Assembly (NCBI GenBank): GCA_002794775.1
Contig: NBAY01000015.1
Coordinates: 310,001 to 374,000 of the forward strand
Reading direction: 5' to 3'
DNA from: Porodaedalea pini
Lineage: Eukaryota; Basidiomycota; Agaricomycetes; Hymenochaetales; Hymenochaetaceae
Length of the DNA stretch: 64,000 nt
Part shown: positions 1-12,100 of the stretch, in pieces
Layout of the letters: each line of letters starts with the position of its first letter
How positions within the stretch are numbered: the first letter of the stretch is position 1
Position numbers and translations under genes: made by a program
The notes under the pieces: model-generated
Databases searched by the model: none
Told to the model about the DNA's origin: nothing
The model's input: the letters and a program-made list of their open reading frames with translations, nothing else

Positions 1-1125
1 ACCAGCAACCCACCCCTCGCACGTGTCATCGGTCGAATTGACTCACGTCGTCTTACTTTCTGAGGCCCGGGAGAATGATTTATAGGTAAATGAGCCGACC
101 TCCAATAAGTCTTCTGCTGCCTGAGCAGGACTAAGCTCGCGGTGTCTTTCTCAGAAGGTGCGTCCAGAAAACCAATGTAATCTGTTTCATAACACTAAAA
201 GATACCCAATAGATATAGAACGAACACCGTTATCGATTTTCGTTATATGTCGAGCTCAAGTTTCGGATTCCGTTCTTCGCCTCGTTTCCTCAATTGGAGG
301 ATGGCTCAACGAAAATGGGGACTGACGAACGGAGAGAGTGCGTCTCTTGCAGTTCTTTTTCTTCTAGACGTCCTTCCAGTGTTTCTATCGCAAGGTGTCC
401 ATTGACTTTGCTCCACCGCTCTATCGATATCAGAAGAGTCTTTCGCTTCTCAAAAGACATTCTTCTTGGTCTAAGTTATGCTTTGTTATGACGAAGCTCG
501 CCCCAGAGTTCAACACAGAATGCCAATGATCAAAGCGGATCCTTCAGATAAATAAATACGAAGTCACTCTCTCCTTATTTCTATCAGATCTTATCATCAA
601 GAGCATCTCCTCACTTTACTCTTCTCTTGTCCTCCTTCTCTCCCTCCCTTCTCTCCTTCTTCTCCTTCCCCTTCTCCATGTCCCGATCAAACCGCTCCAC
701 CTTACCTAGAAATTGCACCCGCCCCACAAGCTTATTCAGATAGTGCATCCTCACCGAGCACTTCCTGTCCTTGCCAAACCGCCTATCTCGCATGAAGCGC
801 GGCATCTTGGACCTCGACGAGCTTTCTGGCTTGGACACTTTCATTCGTATTCAGTCGTTCATCAATTTATTTGGCGTGTATTCATACGTCATGCGAGCGA
901 TGTTGAAAAAGGAAAGCACAGTCAGTGAGTAGACGACCCGAAACGATTGTGATATAATATGGGACAGGGAACTTAGAGCGGTAGATAGACTCACGCCAAA
1001 TATAATAGTACACATCTTGCATCTCTTCCTCTACTGTACACCCCCACTTTTTAGCCACTACAAGTGGTCCGGAGGCGGTAAGGTAAAGTAAGCATAACTC
1101 GAAAGAACTGCGTATGAAGGAAGGA
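1..1125. other. Left-edge region without a supported gene
   Basis: I see no complete gene here. Positions 600-680 form a long pyrimidine-rich stretch (CT runs). The only protein-like signal is the minus-strand reading at 611-899, listed separately. The remainder is short unlinked open frames with no recognisable domain. Confidence 0.5.
611..899 (-). pseudogene. Possible exon remnant, basic protein tail, unrecognised
   Basis: Reading the minus strand from about 899 down to 611 gives a frame with plausible protein composition, rich in Arg, Lys and Ser. It is interrupted by one TGA around 845-850. The C-terminal part is strongly charged, and its last residues are translated from a purine-rich stretch that may simply be low-complexity DNA. 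I do not recognise the family and found no convincing splice junction to an upstream exon. It could be the cytoplasmic tail of a larger gene lying upstream on this strand, or a chance frame. Confidence 0.2.
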
Positions 1126-1489
1126 CGAAGGGAAAGGACGCACGTTTCCTTGCTTCCTCGACCTTCTCAGCTCCCGAATCAACTTGGTTCGACATTCTTT
1201 TATTTCAAGGTCGGACCTTCCGACGTTTCCGGCTTCTGCTCTTTACTTTCTTCAGGCTCGATCGACGAGGGACTCAGAAGCGTAGGGATAACTAACTCTA
1301 CGCAGTTGAATATTAGAGACCTGGGTATCATGCAGCGAGAATGGGATCAGCAAAGTAAAAAAAAAGGTGTATTGCTCCTTCAGCATGTATATTTGGTTCT
1401 GATTCCCCATTACTCGAAGCTTGCTCTGCAAACCTGGGAGTTTGGCTTAGCGTAAGGTCCGAACGGCTACTTTGCGACGTTGCCTATAT
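1126..1489. repeat. Diverged direct repeat, left unit
   Basis: This stretch aligns loosely with 6832-7195. Shared landmarks in the same order are the gtttccttgcttc block near the start, a gcttgacattctttgactc/ggttcgacattcttttatttc block, a run of A around 1357, and a closing cgttgcct/cattgcct block. The two units bracket a small foldback element and the first 5-kb element, so both lie inside or between copies of an older repeat. Confidence 0.4.
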
Positions 1490-1786
1490 TACTGCCCTTT
1501 TCAGAAGTATTGTCACACTGATTTTCATGCTACAAGAGCCTCAAAACACAAACATTTTCATATCTCAACCAAAAGTTGACCTTTTTGTATCATCTAAGTT
1601 GATAAATTCATTGTTATCACTCTTGTTGAAATATGAAATAGGAGATAAAAAAAATGAATTTAGCAACTTAGATGACACAAAAAGGTCAACTTTTGGTTGA
1701 GATATGAGAATGTTTGTGTTTTGAGGCTCTCATGGCACAAAAATCAGTGAAAATCACATGTGACAATACTTCTGAAAAGGGCAGTA
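1490..1786. mobile_element. Short foldback/MITE element, family 1, TA target duplication
   Basis: The ends are inverted repeats that begin TACTGCCCTTTTCAGAAG and close with the complement, leaving a TA dinucleotide at both edges as in Tc1/mariner-type MITEs. The arms pair over about 130 bp and there is no coding capacity. The body matches the terminal portions of the longer element at 15091-16138. This copy looks like a deletion derivative: the left arm jumps at about position 1608 into right-arm sequence, which removes the long central stems. Confidence 0.85.
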
Positions 1787-2208
1787 AAGAAGGGCATCAC
1801 GAAAATGTCTAAAATCTTGCACAGGCTTACATACCCATGGAAGATAGTAAATTTTGTAAATTTTGTGTATTATGTACAAGAGAATCTAGCGCACTCTCAA
1901 AATGATCAGAAATGTACAAGTTGCCGCAAGATCGCCGCAAGTCTGATGCATATTGCCAAGTTAGGTCATACTGATTGTCACTTACAAGAATGGCTGGCCC
2001 TGAAGAAAATATAGAAGAGAATACGGCGCAGCTTCAAAATGACATGGGATAATCTTACTTGTGGTTCTTGTCGTGTCTGGTAGAGTTCTTATATAAGGCC
2101 TACAAGTCGTTATACAAGACTGAAAGTCTACTGGTTCATTATCACACCATTTAAATAATATAACAATAATGTATTTCTATTGCATCATTTATTGTACAAT
2201 TGAATTGT

Positions 2209-3880
2209 TCAAAATTGTAGCCACGTCGAAATCATAGATAAAAGTAAAAGAGGAATAAAGAATTCAGGTTTGACAGCGTCCGCAGGTGAGATGAGGTGCA
2301 GGATATATCTGCAATGAGTTGAGCAGGTCCTTGAACTGGAAGCGCATCGCGTACATGTCCATACGCTCACCGTCTGGCCCCATCCCATCCATCCCATCAC
2401 CAATCAACCCCATTGACCCCATTGAGCTGAAGCTCATCCACGGCGGCAGCCCCTTGTCCATTCCAAAGTTGATTTCGCCGGATACATTTTGACTCTGCGT
2501 CTCCTGGTTCTAACCATGTGGAATGTGTGGCAGATTCGTTGGCATTGCACAGCATCTGCATTGCCCACGCTGGCAAGCCATAGTCGTCCCACTTGCCAGC
2601 AACTGCCATTCTGGTGACTCAGGCAGCCTGTGCAGCACTTGAAGTTGTCCACCTGGTGATTGGCCAGTTGGCGAAGAGAATTGACCAGGGAGGAAGAGAC
2701 GCGAGGATGAGGAGGAAGGAGGTGTTGGTGCGGAAAGTGGATCACCTGAAGAGGTTGAAAGGCTCGCTAGGAATTTTGAGCTGCGTGAGCGTGCGAGGGC
2801 GAGGCTAAGCGGCGACAGGCACCTGCTCCTCGTATACCTGAAACATGGTATAGCATGCTACGAAGAAGGGCAGAAAAACACACCTGCATCTCACTGCCAG
2901 CAGTCGAGAAATCAGGAACCTGCCCTGGCATACTGTAGCTCATGGACTGCAGATGCGAGTTCGGGAACTGGAAACTGCTCATTCCACCAAATTCCCCCTC
3001 TCTTTCCTGGCTGTGGCCATTCATCTGCAACCGCTGCTCATCTTCGTTGCCCTCATGCATCGCAGGTGAGCCAACCGCCGTGCCACTGTTCGAACCAGGC
3101 ACCATCTTGAGCAGCCTCAGGATCTTGACTGTAGGAGGCAGAGGGGGTAGCTGGCATCGTCGGTGGCGTCAGTGCACCTGGTGCACTCGTCGAGTGGCGG
3201 TTCTGTGGGAGGACAAAGCTAAGCAGTCTGGAACTAAGCTCTGGGTGGTCTGAGTTGGGATGTGCACGGAAAGCAAGTGTCCATGTCCATGCCCATGTCC
3301 ACGTGGTGCGAGTGCAAGTAGGAAGATGTGCTGAGCGGGCTGGATTTGAGAGAAGCCCGCAAGAGCATTGCGCTGTTGATCGCAAGGCTTGCTCCTGGTC
3401 CAGAACCAGATGTGCCAGAGAGCGAGGGCATCGAGAGGTTCAGCAGGAACGAGAGCATCTGACTTTGACCCTGGCCCTGCGATCCCTCTGATTCGCTCAT
3501 GTCGAAGTCCGCGAGATCCGCCATCTCGACTTCGCGCACGCTACTGCACCCGCCGTTCACATAGCCATACGGACCATAGAGAGACCTGTTGGCGGAGAGC
3601 GTGTTGAGCTCGCTGAAGTCCTCCGAATTGATGGTCGACGAAGATGGGGAGACGCTCGTGGGGCTGATGGTGGATCACAAAGAACTGTTGCGGGCACGTG
3701 CGCCAGAACCGTGCACACAGCTGCTCGACTTGGTATGGTCATGACACTCCTTCTTCCTCACCTTCCCACCCACCATCGACTGTCTTGCCCTTCATCTCCT
3801 TGGCGGTGAGTGTGGTCTGATAGATGTACCAAGGATACATCTCTCATGCTGCTTCGCGAGATCATCCCAGTACTCGTGGA
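2209..3880 (-). pseudogene. Decayed unknown gene inside 5-kb element, copy 1
   Basis: Several minus-strand frames correspond one-to-one with the better preserved copy at 18152-19900. They include a Gly/Met/Pro-rich part near 2260-2460, a Ser/Gln-rich part near 2880-3060, a His/Gly-rich part near 3260-3330, and an acidic DLADFDMSE motif near 3500. Frames are broken in more places than in copy 2. Most differences from copy 2 are CpG to TpG or CpA changes. I do not recognise a domain. The composition suggests a low-complexity regulatory protein. It lies head-to-head with the cyclin-like gene. Confidence 0.45.
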
Positions 3881-4170
3881 CTAGAGGCCAGTTATATGAA
3901 CTGTCTGTATATAGGGGTTACTCACCAATTTGAGTGGCACAAGCTTGCCTGAGCTCCGTTTCCAGCCATGTCTTGACTTACATGTTCACTACATTGCAAA
4001 GAACATGTGGCTTTAGTTTTTAAGTGCTTGATGGATCTGTGACCAAGGGAGAGCAGGTGATGGTGGTGGGAGAAAGCAAAGTGCAATGACACGTCGAGCA
4101 TCTCGATGCATTTTCTAAGTCCGCAATTTCTAAGTCCGCTAAGTCCGCCGAGTGGTGAATTTCGTCTGAT

Positions 4171-6150
4171 GTGTGTCCTTGTCCACTCACCATCAGCATC
4201 CCAATTCTCAAGAATGCACTCATCAATTACTCCAGCTGCATCTATGTACACTATCTAGTATCTCTCCCGCTGTCTCCACCTTCTCCCAATACCCGCACCT
4301 ACTCTCTTCGGCACTGCAGCAAGTGGTGTCAACCATTGAAACAATCCCAAGTCCCGAAGATGCACCCAGCAAAAGTGGACTACATGGCTTTTCTGGCTGG
4401 CAAGTCAAGCATTCCCATTGTCAGCAACCTTCCGAGGCACGCACGCAAAGTCGACAGATAAATTGCCTTGCTTCTCATACTGACGTGCTCAATCCTAGAT
4501 CAAGCTGTGAAAAGCCTGACCGACATCTGGTGCCCTGACAGAGCATCCCTGTTGTCTTCTCAACTCAAACAGTTATCATGGTGGTGACGAAACAGCTGCT
4601 GTCACTCCCTTCTCAACGCCAGCCACTAAAATGTCAGTTGGCTCAACTTCCCTCGCCCTGTTCATCCAGTACACTTTCCTCCCTCTTCCTCCTGCCCCTT
4701 CCGACCCACCATACGCTTCATCGACGTCAGCCATTTTCCCATCCACCTTTCTCACCGAGAATTTCAGCAGAAACGTTGCAACCATAGTCCAAGAAGGATC
4801 TCATTCGGATCAAAACATTCATACGGAGGTCCTCCGCCATTCACGCACAACATGCAGCGTCCTGCATTCGGCACTCTGCTACATCGAGGTGGTGAGAGGG
4901 AAGGTGCTGGAGCTGGTGGAGAAAGAGAGGCTTGGTACGAGAGTGAGAGGCAAGTCGGAGTTAGATAAGAGGATCGTGAAAGAAGATGAGGCATCTGCCT
5001 CGTCAAAGGTGAATACCTCTTTGGACACTTCCAACCTCTGCAGCCTTCCGATGGAACTGATGTCAATGGATCTGTTTGACGCATCGTGTGTACCAACGGT
5101 CCTCCAAATGGATGCTTTGCTTCTATTAACTCAGCAGATGCAGACTCAAAGGCAGTCTTACGACAAGCACCGTAAGATTCCGGCAAAACCGCTCACGCCG
5201 CTGCCACCTCTGCCATCGCGGCTTCTTTGCCCATGGTGCACCTTCCTTGCCGCACTCATTCTAACATCGACATTCTTACAGGATTGATGCTATTCAAATC
5301 ATTGGACACTGCAAATGCGCACTCGGCGATGTGCTTGGGTGGCGTCTCTGGGTTGGCAAGGGCTGTATGCCGCCGCAGGAAGAGAACTTGCGCAGTATGC
5401 AATGCACAAAAAGTGAGGGTACAATCGCATTTGGATTGTCTCTGGTTTCTGCAATGCGCAATGCGACACACTTCCTGAGTCCACCCTTGTCAGATGTGGG
5501 CGCAAGCCTGGAGTTTGGCCATGAGGCAGGGATGGCAAGTAGAGCACTTGAATGTGCTGTGACGCTACCAGATGATGCAGCAATGCGGAGGGTGCTGCCC
5601 TGCTATCAATTCCCAGGATCGTTGCCATTCTCGTTTGCAGGTCCACCTCTCGTGGTCATTGCAGCACATCAGCATGCAGCGCTTAGTGCACAGCAAACAT
5701 TGCTTTCTTCTGCTTTCACATCACAAATGCCGTTGTCTTCCAATCTGACACCTGTCCCACTCGAAGAGCTGACATCACGCCTTTCATACTGGCCGCTCTG
5801 ACTTGGCGAATCAATGTTTGAGATGCTGAGTGCAGCGTTGTGCAGCTACAATTATAGTTATAGCTACAACAACAGCGCCAATGGCGTGTGGAGTACCGCA
5901 CAGAGCACGGACTCGTCCGACTCGGGCTCTAGCGTCGGGTTTGAAGCTGTTGCAGCACTGCCAGACATGCCTGTGGTCATGCGGCTTGCAGGTGTGTCAG
6001 CTGATGGCACCCAAGGCAATGCCATGGGCTCCAGCCTGGGTGCAGCGAAGGGCCACCAACTCGGACCCACCGACAAGTCAGACCCGGTTGCATGATACGC
6101 GCAGGTGCTCTCCATGGGCATTCTTGAGGACAGGACCGCGATCCGTGGCA
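4171..6150 (+). pseudogene. Pcl/Pho80-like cyclin pseudogene, copy 1
   Basis: The 4631-5287 frame carries the N-terminal cyclin-box signature of fungal Pcl-type cyclins, partners of Pho85-like kinases. There is a VLRHSRTTCSVL block at about 4828, the ALCYIE helix, then a CP..FLAAL.L.S.FLQD block at about 5227-5284. Directly after this, about 41 bp present in copy 2 (21236-21276) are missing, which removes the N-AW-KL part of the box and shifts frame. The following WRLWVGK-like motif at 5343-5360 is in another frame. Copy 1 keeps a Tyr/Asn/Ser-rich C-terminal region (5540-6090) that copy 2 has lost. It cannot encode a full cyclin. Confidence 0.65.
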
Positions 6151-6831
6151 TAGGCAGAATTGGGAATGGAAACAGGATTAACAGTTAGGGACAGGTGTCC
6201 ATGTCAATGCCCAGCTTCATGAGTGCTGGTCTCAAGCCTCAGTTTGGACTCGGTGGTTGTGAATAGGCTGTTACTATTGAACCACTTTGGACTTGAACCG
6301 AACCGAACCAAACTTCCTAGAAATATCTGAAATATAAGTGGACTATCAGACTATAACACTAGTACTATGATGAATGCATTACACTTGAGATATTAGACTT
6401 CTGAAGGACATACAAGTGACATATAATATGAGAAAAATAAATGTTCATTTCCTGTAAGCATCTATCTAAGCTGTATTTACCTTATATCCTAATAAGTATC
6501 TGACATGCAGACTGACATACTGACACTGAACATATAAACCTGTGAAGAGCCTTTCGGCTTCATTGTCAGGCATACTCAGTAGAATAAATACATTACAGCT
6601 TGGATATCAGACTTTTGGAGGGCATATAATCAGAATACAAAATGATAAAAGTATAGTATATTTTTTGTAATTATCTATCTGTCTTGTATATGCCCTGTAT
6701 TGCACCAAAACTCTTGTAATGAGCCTGTATCTGACTCGAAGACATTTTGGCACATGACAAGCTGACTAACAGACTTTTATTACCTTACAAGGTATACAAG
6801 GCTATACAGGCGATGCGACTTTTTCGTGATG

Positions 6832-7195
6832 GGGGGAAAGGGTAGACTCATGTTTCCTTGCTTCGTTGACATATATGATTTTATGTCCTGTACCCTCTTG
6901 GCTTGACATTCTTTGACTCTGAATTATCTTTGGTTTCAGGTTCTGTCTAGTTTAGACTCAATAGACAAGGGAAAATGTGGCATGGCTGCACGGGAATGAC
7001 TTGGATTGTTTATTATATATGGGACATGGGTCACTGTGGTCGGGCACTGAGAAGGGTGGGGAAGAACAAAGCAAAGCAAAAAGGATATGTTGCTCAACTG
7101 GATTATTTTTGTTTCAATACCTTGATTCAGCTTTGCAAAATATGATCTTAGCATAATGTAAATTCTGAGAGACTGCTTTGTGCCATTGCCTACGT
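6832..7195. repeat. Diverged direct repeat, right unit
   Basis: This unit begins exactly at the right end of the 5-kb element and aligns loosely with 1126-1489. It is more AT-rich than the left unit. No coding potential is evident. Confidence 0.4.
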
Positions 7196-9030
7196 TGGTT
7201 CTAATACTAACATCAATGTATGCAAAGCATATGGAAGGCCACAAATATAATCCCTTTGCTTTATTTGATTTTATCTATGCGCTTACTAAAACTTATCCAT
7301 TCAACTCTCCATTAGTCTATTCCTCATAGTTTTGCACATGTAGTTTGAAATTTGTGTTCTCGCTTAGGCAGACATGAAGAAAGACACAATGCAGATGCAC
7401 CACCACATGTGTAATTTTCAAATTCTGTGTGAATCTGAGTTTTTTCCTTATGATCGAAGCCGAGTATTTTTCTTTTGTCCTTGTCCCATATGAACCTCGC
7501 TTGTCCTTGAGTTGCACCCTATTACCACTGTTTCTCAATATCTTAACTTACTTTGCTGTCTAGATGGCTTGCAATCTGTTGGGTAGGCTGCGAGGACCCC
7601 AAATCCTATATGTTAATGTACCGGTATGCTAATGCCAGGTTCCACTCCTCGAAGCCATGCACCAGCTCTCTGAAGTTATTCATTTCTCAGACACGACCGA
7701 GTATACTTATACGCGAAGCAGATGCGCCACAGCATACGTAATTTAAACTCCGCACGAAACTGAATGTGGCCTTCCGATCGACGCCACGTAGAATTTTCTT
7801 TGTCCTTCTCAACGCCTCACTGTGAACCTTGCATCACAACTCAGAGTCGTAGCCCTGTCTGGGTTTCTTACCTTGCTATCAAACTACATTATGATCTGCT
7901 TGACAAACTGGATGCCCAAGCTTGTTTTCTTCACAAGAGGAGTTCTTTTTGACGCGACACCCGTGCCTAGATCTGTGTCCGCGATAAACCGAAATACTTT
8001 GTGCGTAGGGACGCACCTATTGCTCGAGGCCTCACAGCACATCTATATTAAACTCGGTACTCACTTCCTCCCGGACGTCGCTTCCCTAGTGTGCCCTAGT
8101 ATCTAGACTCGACTCAGCCGCTTTTAGATTTCTTGTCTCTCGTTTCTCGTTTGCGTTTCGAGCAGACGGCACTGTACTGATCCATCCGACCGAGTCCCTG
8201 AGGTCAATTATAAATTACGCAAACTCTATCTTCACTACCATGGTCGCCGCTTCCATCTCCACCATCCTCATGTACTACGACGTGATCTTCCCGCACTGGT
8301 CCCGCTGCAGAGCAGATGGTCAGGGAAATGAACGACAAAGGCGGTCGAAGACGAGAAAAGCGACAGATGGACGTGCTCTTCCATGTCTCTGCTGTTCTTC
8401 AGATACATATATCGCGAGCATGAATAGCACTGAAGGCGCTCAGGGCTTGAAACAAGCTCAAGATGTCAATGCGCCTCGCTTCTCTGCTACTTAGTATGAC
8501 CGGGCTGAAAATACGCCGATAAGCACTAACGATACTCAAATGAAAAGCCTTTGTTTCAAAGTCAAAAAACGGATTGCTGGCAGGACATATACTATTTGAA
8601 ATGATGATCTGTCAGACGGGAGAGCTGCTGATATTTATTTGATTTTCAGGCGCGAACTGAACGCCGGAAGCTTAAGCGCTGAATACGGGGATCGGCGCTC
8701 AAGCTACCTGTCTTCAAGCTAATTCAGTCCAAGCGGCCTAACCCCTCCTCGATGGAATGAGCGCCGTATCTCTCACAGCGAGAAACGAGCAACGTCCATC
8801 GAGCCGTGAATCTTAGTTTCTCGAGCGCTCACGCGCCACTCATTGCATGTCCGGTTTGTGATATGCCATTCTGAGTTTTTTCCTAGACATCGGTCATGTT
8901 TAAACTCCTGAGGGGAGCAACGTCGTTGTACTCAATGCGGAACTGGAGCAGCGCTCGTACCTTCCTCTGGGATCTTCCCTGCTGCCTTCCCCGACGATGA
9001 TTTCAATTTCGCTCTGTTCACGGACTCTAC
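7196..9030. other. Intergenic region upstream of the 1124-residue gene
   Basis: About 1.8 kb in which I see no supported gene. The open frames at 7822-8106 and 8240-8494 lack recognisable motifs and are shorter than 100 residues. Base composition rises in GC toward 8700-9030, as expected for a promoter region of the gene starting at 9126. Confidence 0.5.
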
Positions 9031-9037
9031 TATAAAG
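9031..9037 (+). promoter_or_regulatory. TATA-box-like site of the 1124-residue gene
   Basis: TATAAAG occurs about 95 bases upstream of the ATG at 9126, with a pyrimidine-rich stretch between it and the start. This spacing suits a fungal core promoter. It supports 9126 as the true start. Confidence 0.5.
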
Positions 9038-9125
9038 AAAGGCCAAATCTCTCCCGTCAGTCATCCTCTCTCAACTGACTCCCACCTCTCAAAGACATCA
9101 CTCAAAAACGACCCCTCCATCGATA

Positions 9126-12100
9126 ATGTGCATAGGCAACCGTGCCGAAGTCTCCTCGCACTACATCAACGGCCAGTTGCGTGCGCTGTACGAGAACGCT
9201 CAGCACTGTGTCAAGAAGCATGTCAAGGGCGTCAAGCCCTCTGCGAGCGCGGTCGAGTACGCGACATGTCTCGCCGAGTTCTATGGCCCGGGCAGACACG
9301 CGCGCCAAAAGCCCGAGCGCACGGACCTTGCGTTCTTCGCGGCGTTTGGCTGCCCGCGCGTCGAGTTCGTCTGCAACCACGAGGTCGTACTCTTCCTTAA
9401 CCTCCAGGAGGGACACTACAACCTTGACTACAACAAGGTTGCGCCGAAGAGGTATGTCCTACCTTGTCTCATGCTTTCCTAAGAGGTATTTACTATTGTT
9501 CTGTGATGTAGAGAACTCCACGAGACTGTCGAGAGCTGCACGCTTGCATTCCGTATTCCTTTCAGTTCGCATGCGATCGAGAAGTTCCACTGCCAGGCCA
9601 TTGGTAATGCTGAAAACTACACGACGATCCTGCACGTCCTAGACATGGACTGTAAGTAGCAATTATATCCTCCTCCATTCACGGTCTCATATGTCAACTT
9701 CGCAGCTGCCGTTTTGGTATCGGAGCATTCCAACTTTCCTGGATTTACTCACAACTCCGACGAGCGCAGCTTTTACACGAAGGAGCGCAAGGTTACCGCG
9801 CTGACGCACTACCTGACAAAGTTCTACCTCCCGACGCTGAAGCGCGCAGGTCATCATGTACTCTACTCGTTGCCGGACTTCGACAACCTCACTAGCACGT
9901 CGGCGCACATTGACTATTCCGTGATCAGCACGCGCGCGCTTGCGACGGACACGTTGTTCGGTGTGCGCGTTGAGGACGTCAACATCTTCCTCCGTGGCCT
10001 TTGGCTCCAAGCGGCAGCATTTGTCGACGAGCATGGGCATTCGCCTGACACTGTTGCGCGAAGCTTCCTTGCAGAGTTGCGCACTCCGGCAATAGATGAC
10101 GTCGATGATATGTACATGCACTTATACTTCGGCCCGCTCCATGTCCAGCCGCTGTGTAAGCGCGAGGTCGTCCTTTACCTCGACATTCAGGATATCCATG
10201 TCCACATCGGAGGCTTCAGCGAGTAAGTTTATTACCTCCATTCATCTGTATCTCAGTCCTGAGCCGATACATCTAGCACACCGAGGGAGCAGTTGAGGGA
10301 CTGGAAGATTGCCTTCATCGTTGACATCATCTTTGAAGAGATCGACGAGGGATCAACCAGGCGTATCAAGCTCGATCTCAGCAGTAAGTGTTAAATGCCC
10401 ATATTTCTTTGCTGTAGCTAACGTTCCCGCACAGCTGCACGTTTCTGCGAGCACCTCTCTATCTTTGGCGAGCACCACGATGTCGAAGTGCTAATGCGCA
10501 TCAAGACGATTCTGGTCCACCAGATCACAACCTATTACCTCAGTATCCTCGAAACCTCAGAGACGACAATCATCTTTCACTACGACAAGACGGTTCACGG
10601 TGGCGGGTCTGATACTGGGAGTGATGAGGATGATTCCGGCGATATCGACATGCATGGCTGCTCGTGCCCGGACGAGGGCTCGTGCGGGCACACGAGCGGC
10701 ATCCGCTGGGGCGTCATTCAGAAGCGTATCCTGACGCACACACATACAGGCGACTTCGACCTCGTCACCGCGCTGACGCAGGGCTCGATCAATGCGCACT
10801 TCAAGGCACTCTGGGAATCCTCTCGCCGACGCCTCGCCTTCGCATTCGGAACAAAGGCGACACGCACGTGGGAAAGCACCGAGCTCGAGCTCGAGACATG
10901 CCTTGCGGACTTCTCATTCGTCCACCCTGACTACGATGACGAGGTCTTCTTTGCAGCGAGCTTCTCCGCGCCTAAGGTGCAGCTTGTCTGCAAAGAAGGA
11001 TCTCACAGCGTCATTTTCTACTTGCACCTCACCGAAGGGTACCTGAAGACATTGGGTTCCGGAAAGAGCCTTCAGCCAGGGTGAGCAGCTAATTAGCGTA
11101 ACCGAAAGTCGAATATCGTTTAACTTGATCTCATATATTGTAGCTCTGATGCTCACCCCTTCTCCCACTGGCGTCTCGCGTTCGAAGTCGACTTGAAGAT
11201 CATCGACTCAAGGGAAGACACGATGCCTAGCACTATCCTCAAGCGTCTAGGTTCTAACGAGCCGACAGGCCTCAAGCAACTTGTCCTCTCTTTGTCTTGT
11301 AAGCATTGATCGAGCTTCTGTTGATCGATTCAAATCTGTGACACATTTACTAGCGGCCAAGCTCAATTTGTCCCTTTCGACCGTCCCGGGTCTCCTCGAC
11401 GGTATCGACTATCGCACGATCCGCGCGCGTCGCGAGGCTCTCGTCTACTATATCCAGACATGCTACTTCCCTGTCTTCAAGCGCGCACACCATCAGGTCC
11501 TCTACACGATGCCGCAGAGCGTTCCTGGCGCACACCACAGCCATCACACGCTCACTTCACTGCGATTCGAAATCATCCCCTTCACGTACGCATCGGGGGT
11601 CCAACACCTTGAAGGTCTCTTTGGACGCTACCGTGCACTCTTCGAGCGCAACACGATTGTCATCACGGGCATGACACGTGGTCGTCCGCTTCCGCGACAC
11701 TCACTCCCGCGTGGCCTTAATTGGGTGTGTGGCTTCGGCAGGGACGTCCCGCACGGTTCAGTGTATCTTTCGCGCAAGTCTTTCCTCGAAGGAGTCCTCC
11801 TTGAGAAGCTCGAGCGCATCAACCGCGAGACGACGATCGTTCCGACGTTCTCGGGAATTAAGACTGGCCGATGGGTCCTCGAGCTGGCGACATGGGATGA
11901 CCACAAGATGAAGAAGGACACTGATTGCAACTGGCGTGAAGTCGCGAAAAAGGACAATCCTGACCACCTTGAATTCGAATGGAGAAACAAGGAGCTATGG
12001 CGCTATGAGCATGATGACGATTTCTACAACAGTGGCACTTATTCCATTGACTGTAAGCAACTTGTCGTATCACCGCTGAAACATTCTAATGAGTATGTAC

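Larger units (their letters stand above)
1795..6831. mobile_element. 5-kb TIR element, copy 1, carrying host-gene fragments
   Basis: The element starts CATCACGAAAA(T)GTC and ends GACTTTTTCGTGATG. The same ends delimit a second copy at 17716-22755, and the two align along most of their length. Length is 5037 bp. The bases just outside are GG on both sides, and the second copy has CT on both sides, which suggests but does not prove a 2-bp target duplication. No transposase is visible inside, so the element is probably non-autonomous. The cargo is a minus-strand unrecognised gene (2209-3880) and a plus-strand cyclin-like gene (4171-6150), both decayed. Subterminal DNA is AT-rich. The superfamily is not assigned. 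Confidence 0.75.

Noticed and set aside
600..700. Pyrimidine-rich tract as a telomere or centromere satellite
   Set aside because: It is a simple CT-rich stretch without a fixed repeat unit or TTAGGG-type motif.
8240..8494. 84-codon frame with hydrophobic start, possible small secreted protein
   Set aside because: No clear signal-peptide cleavage pattern, no family resemblance, and no splice-supported extension.
9142..9642. 166-codon Ser/Arg-rich frame on the plus strand
   Set aside because: It is a +1 shadow of exons 1-2 of the 1124-residue gene and crosses an intron.
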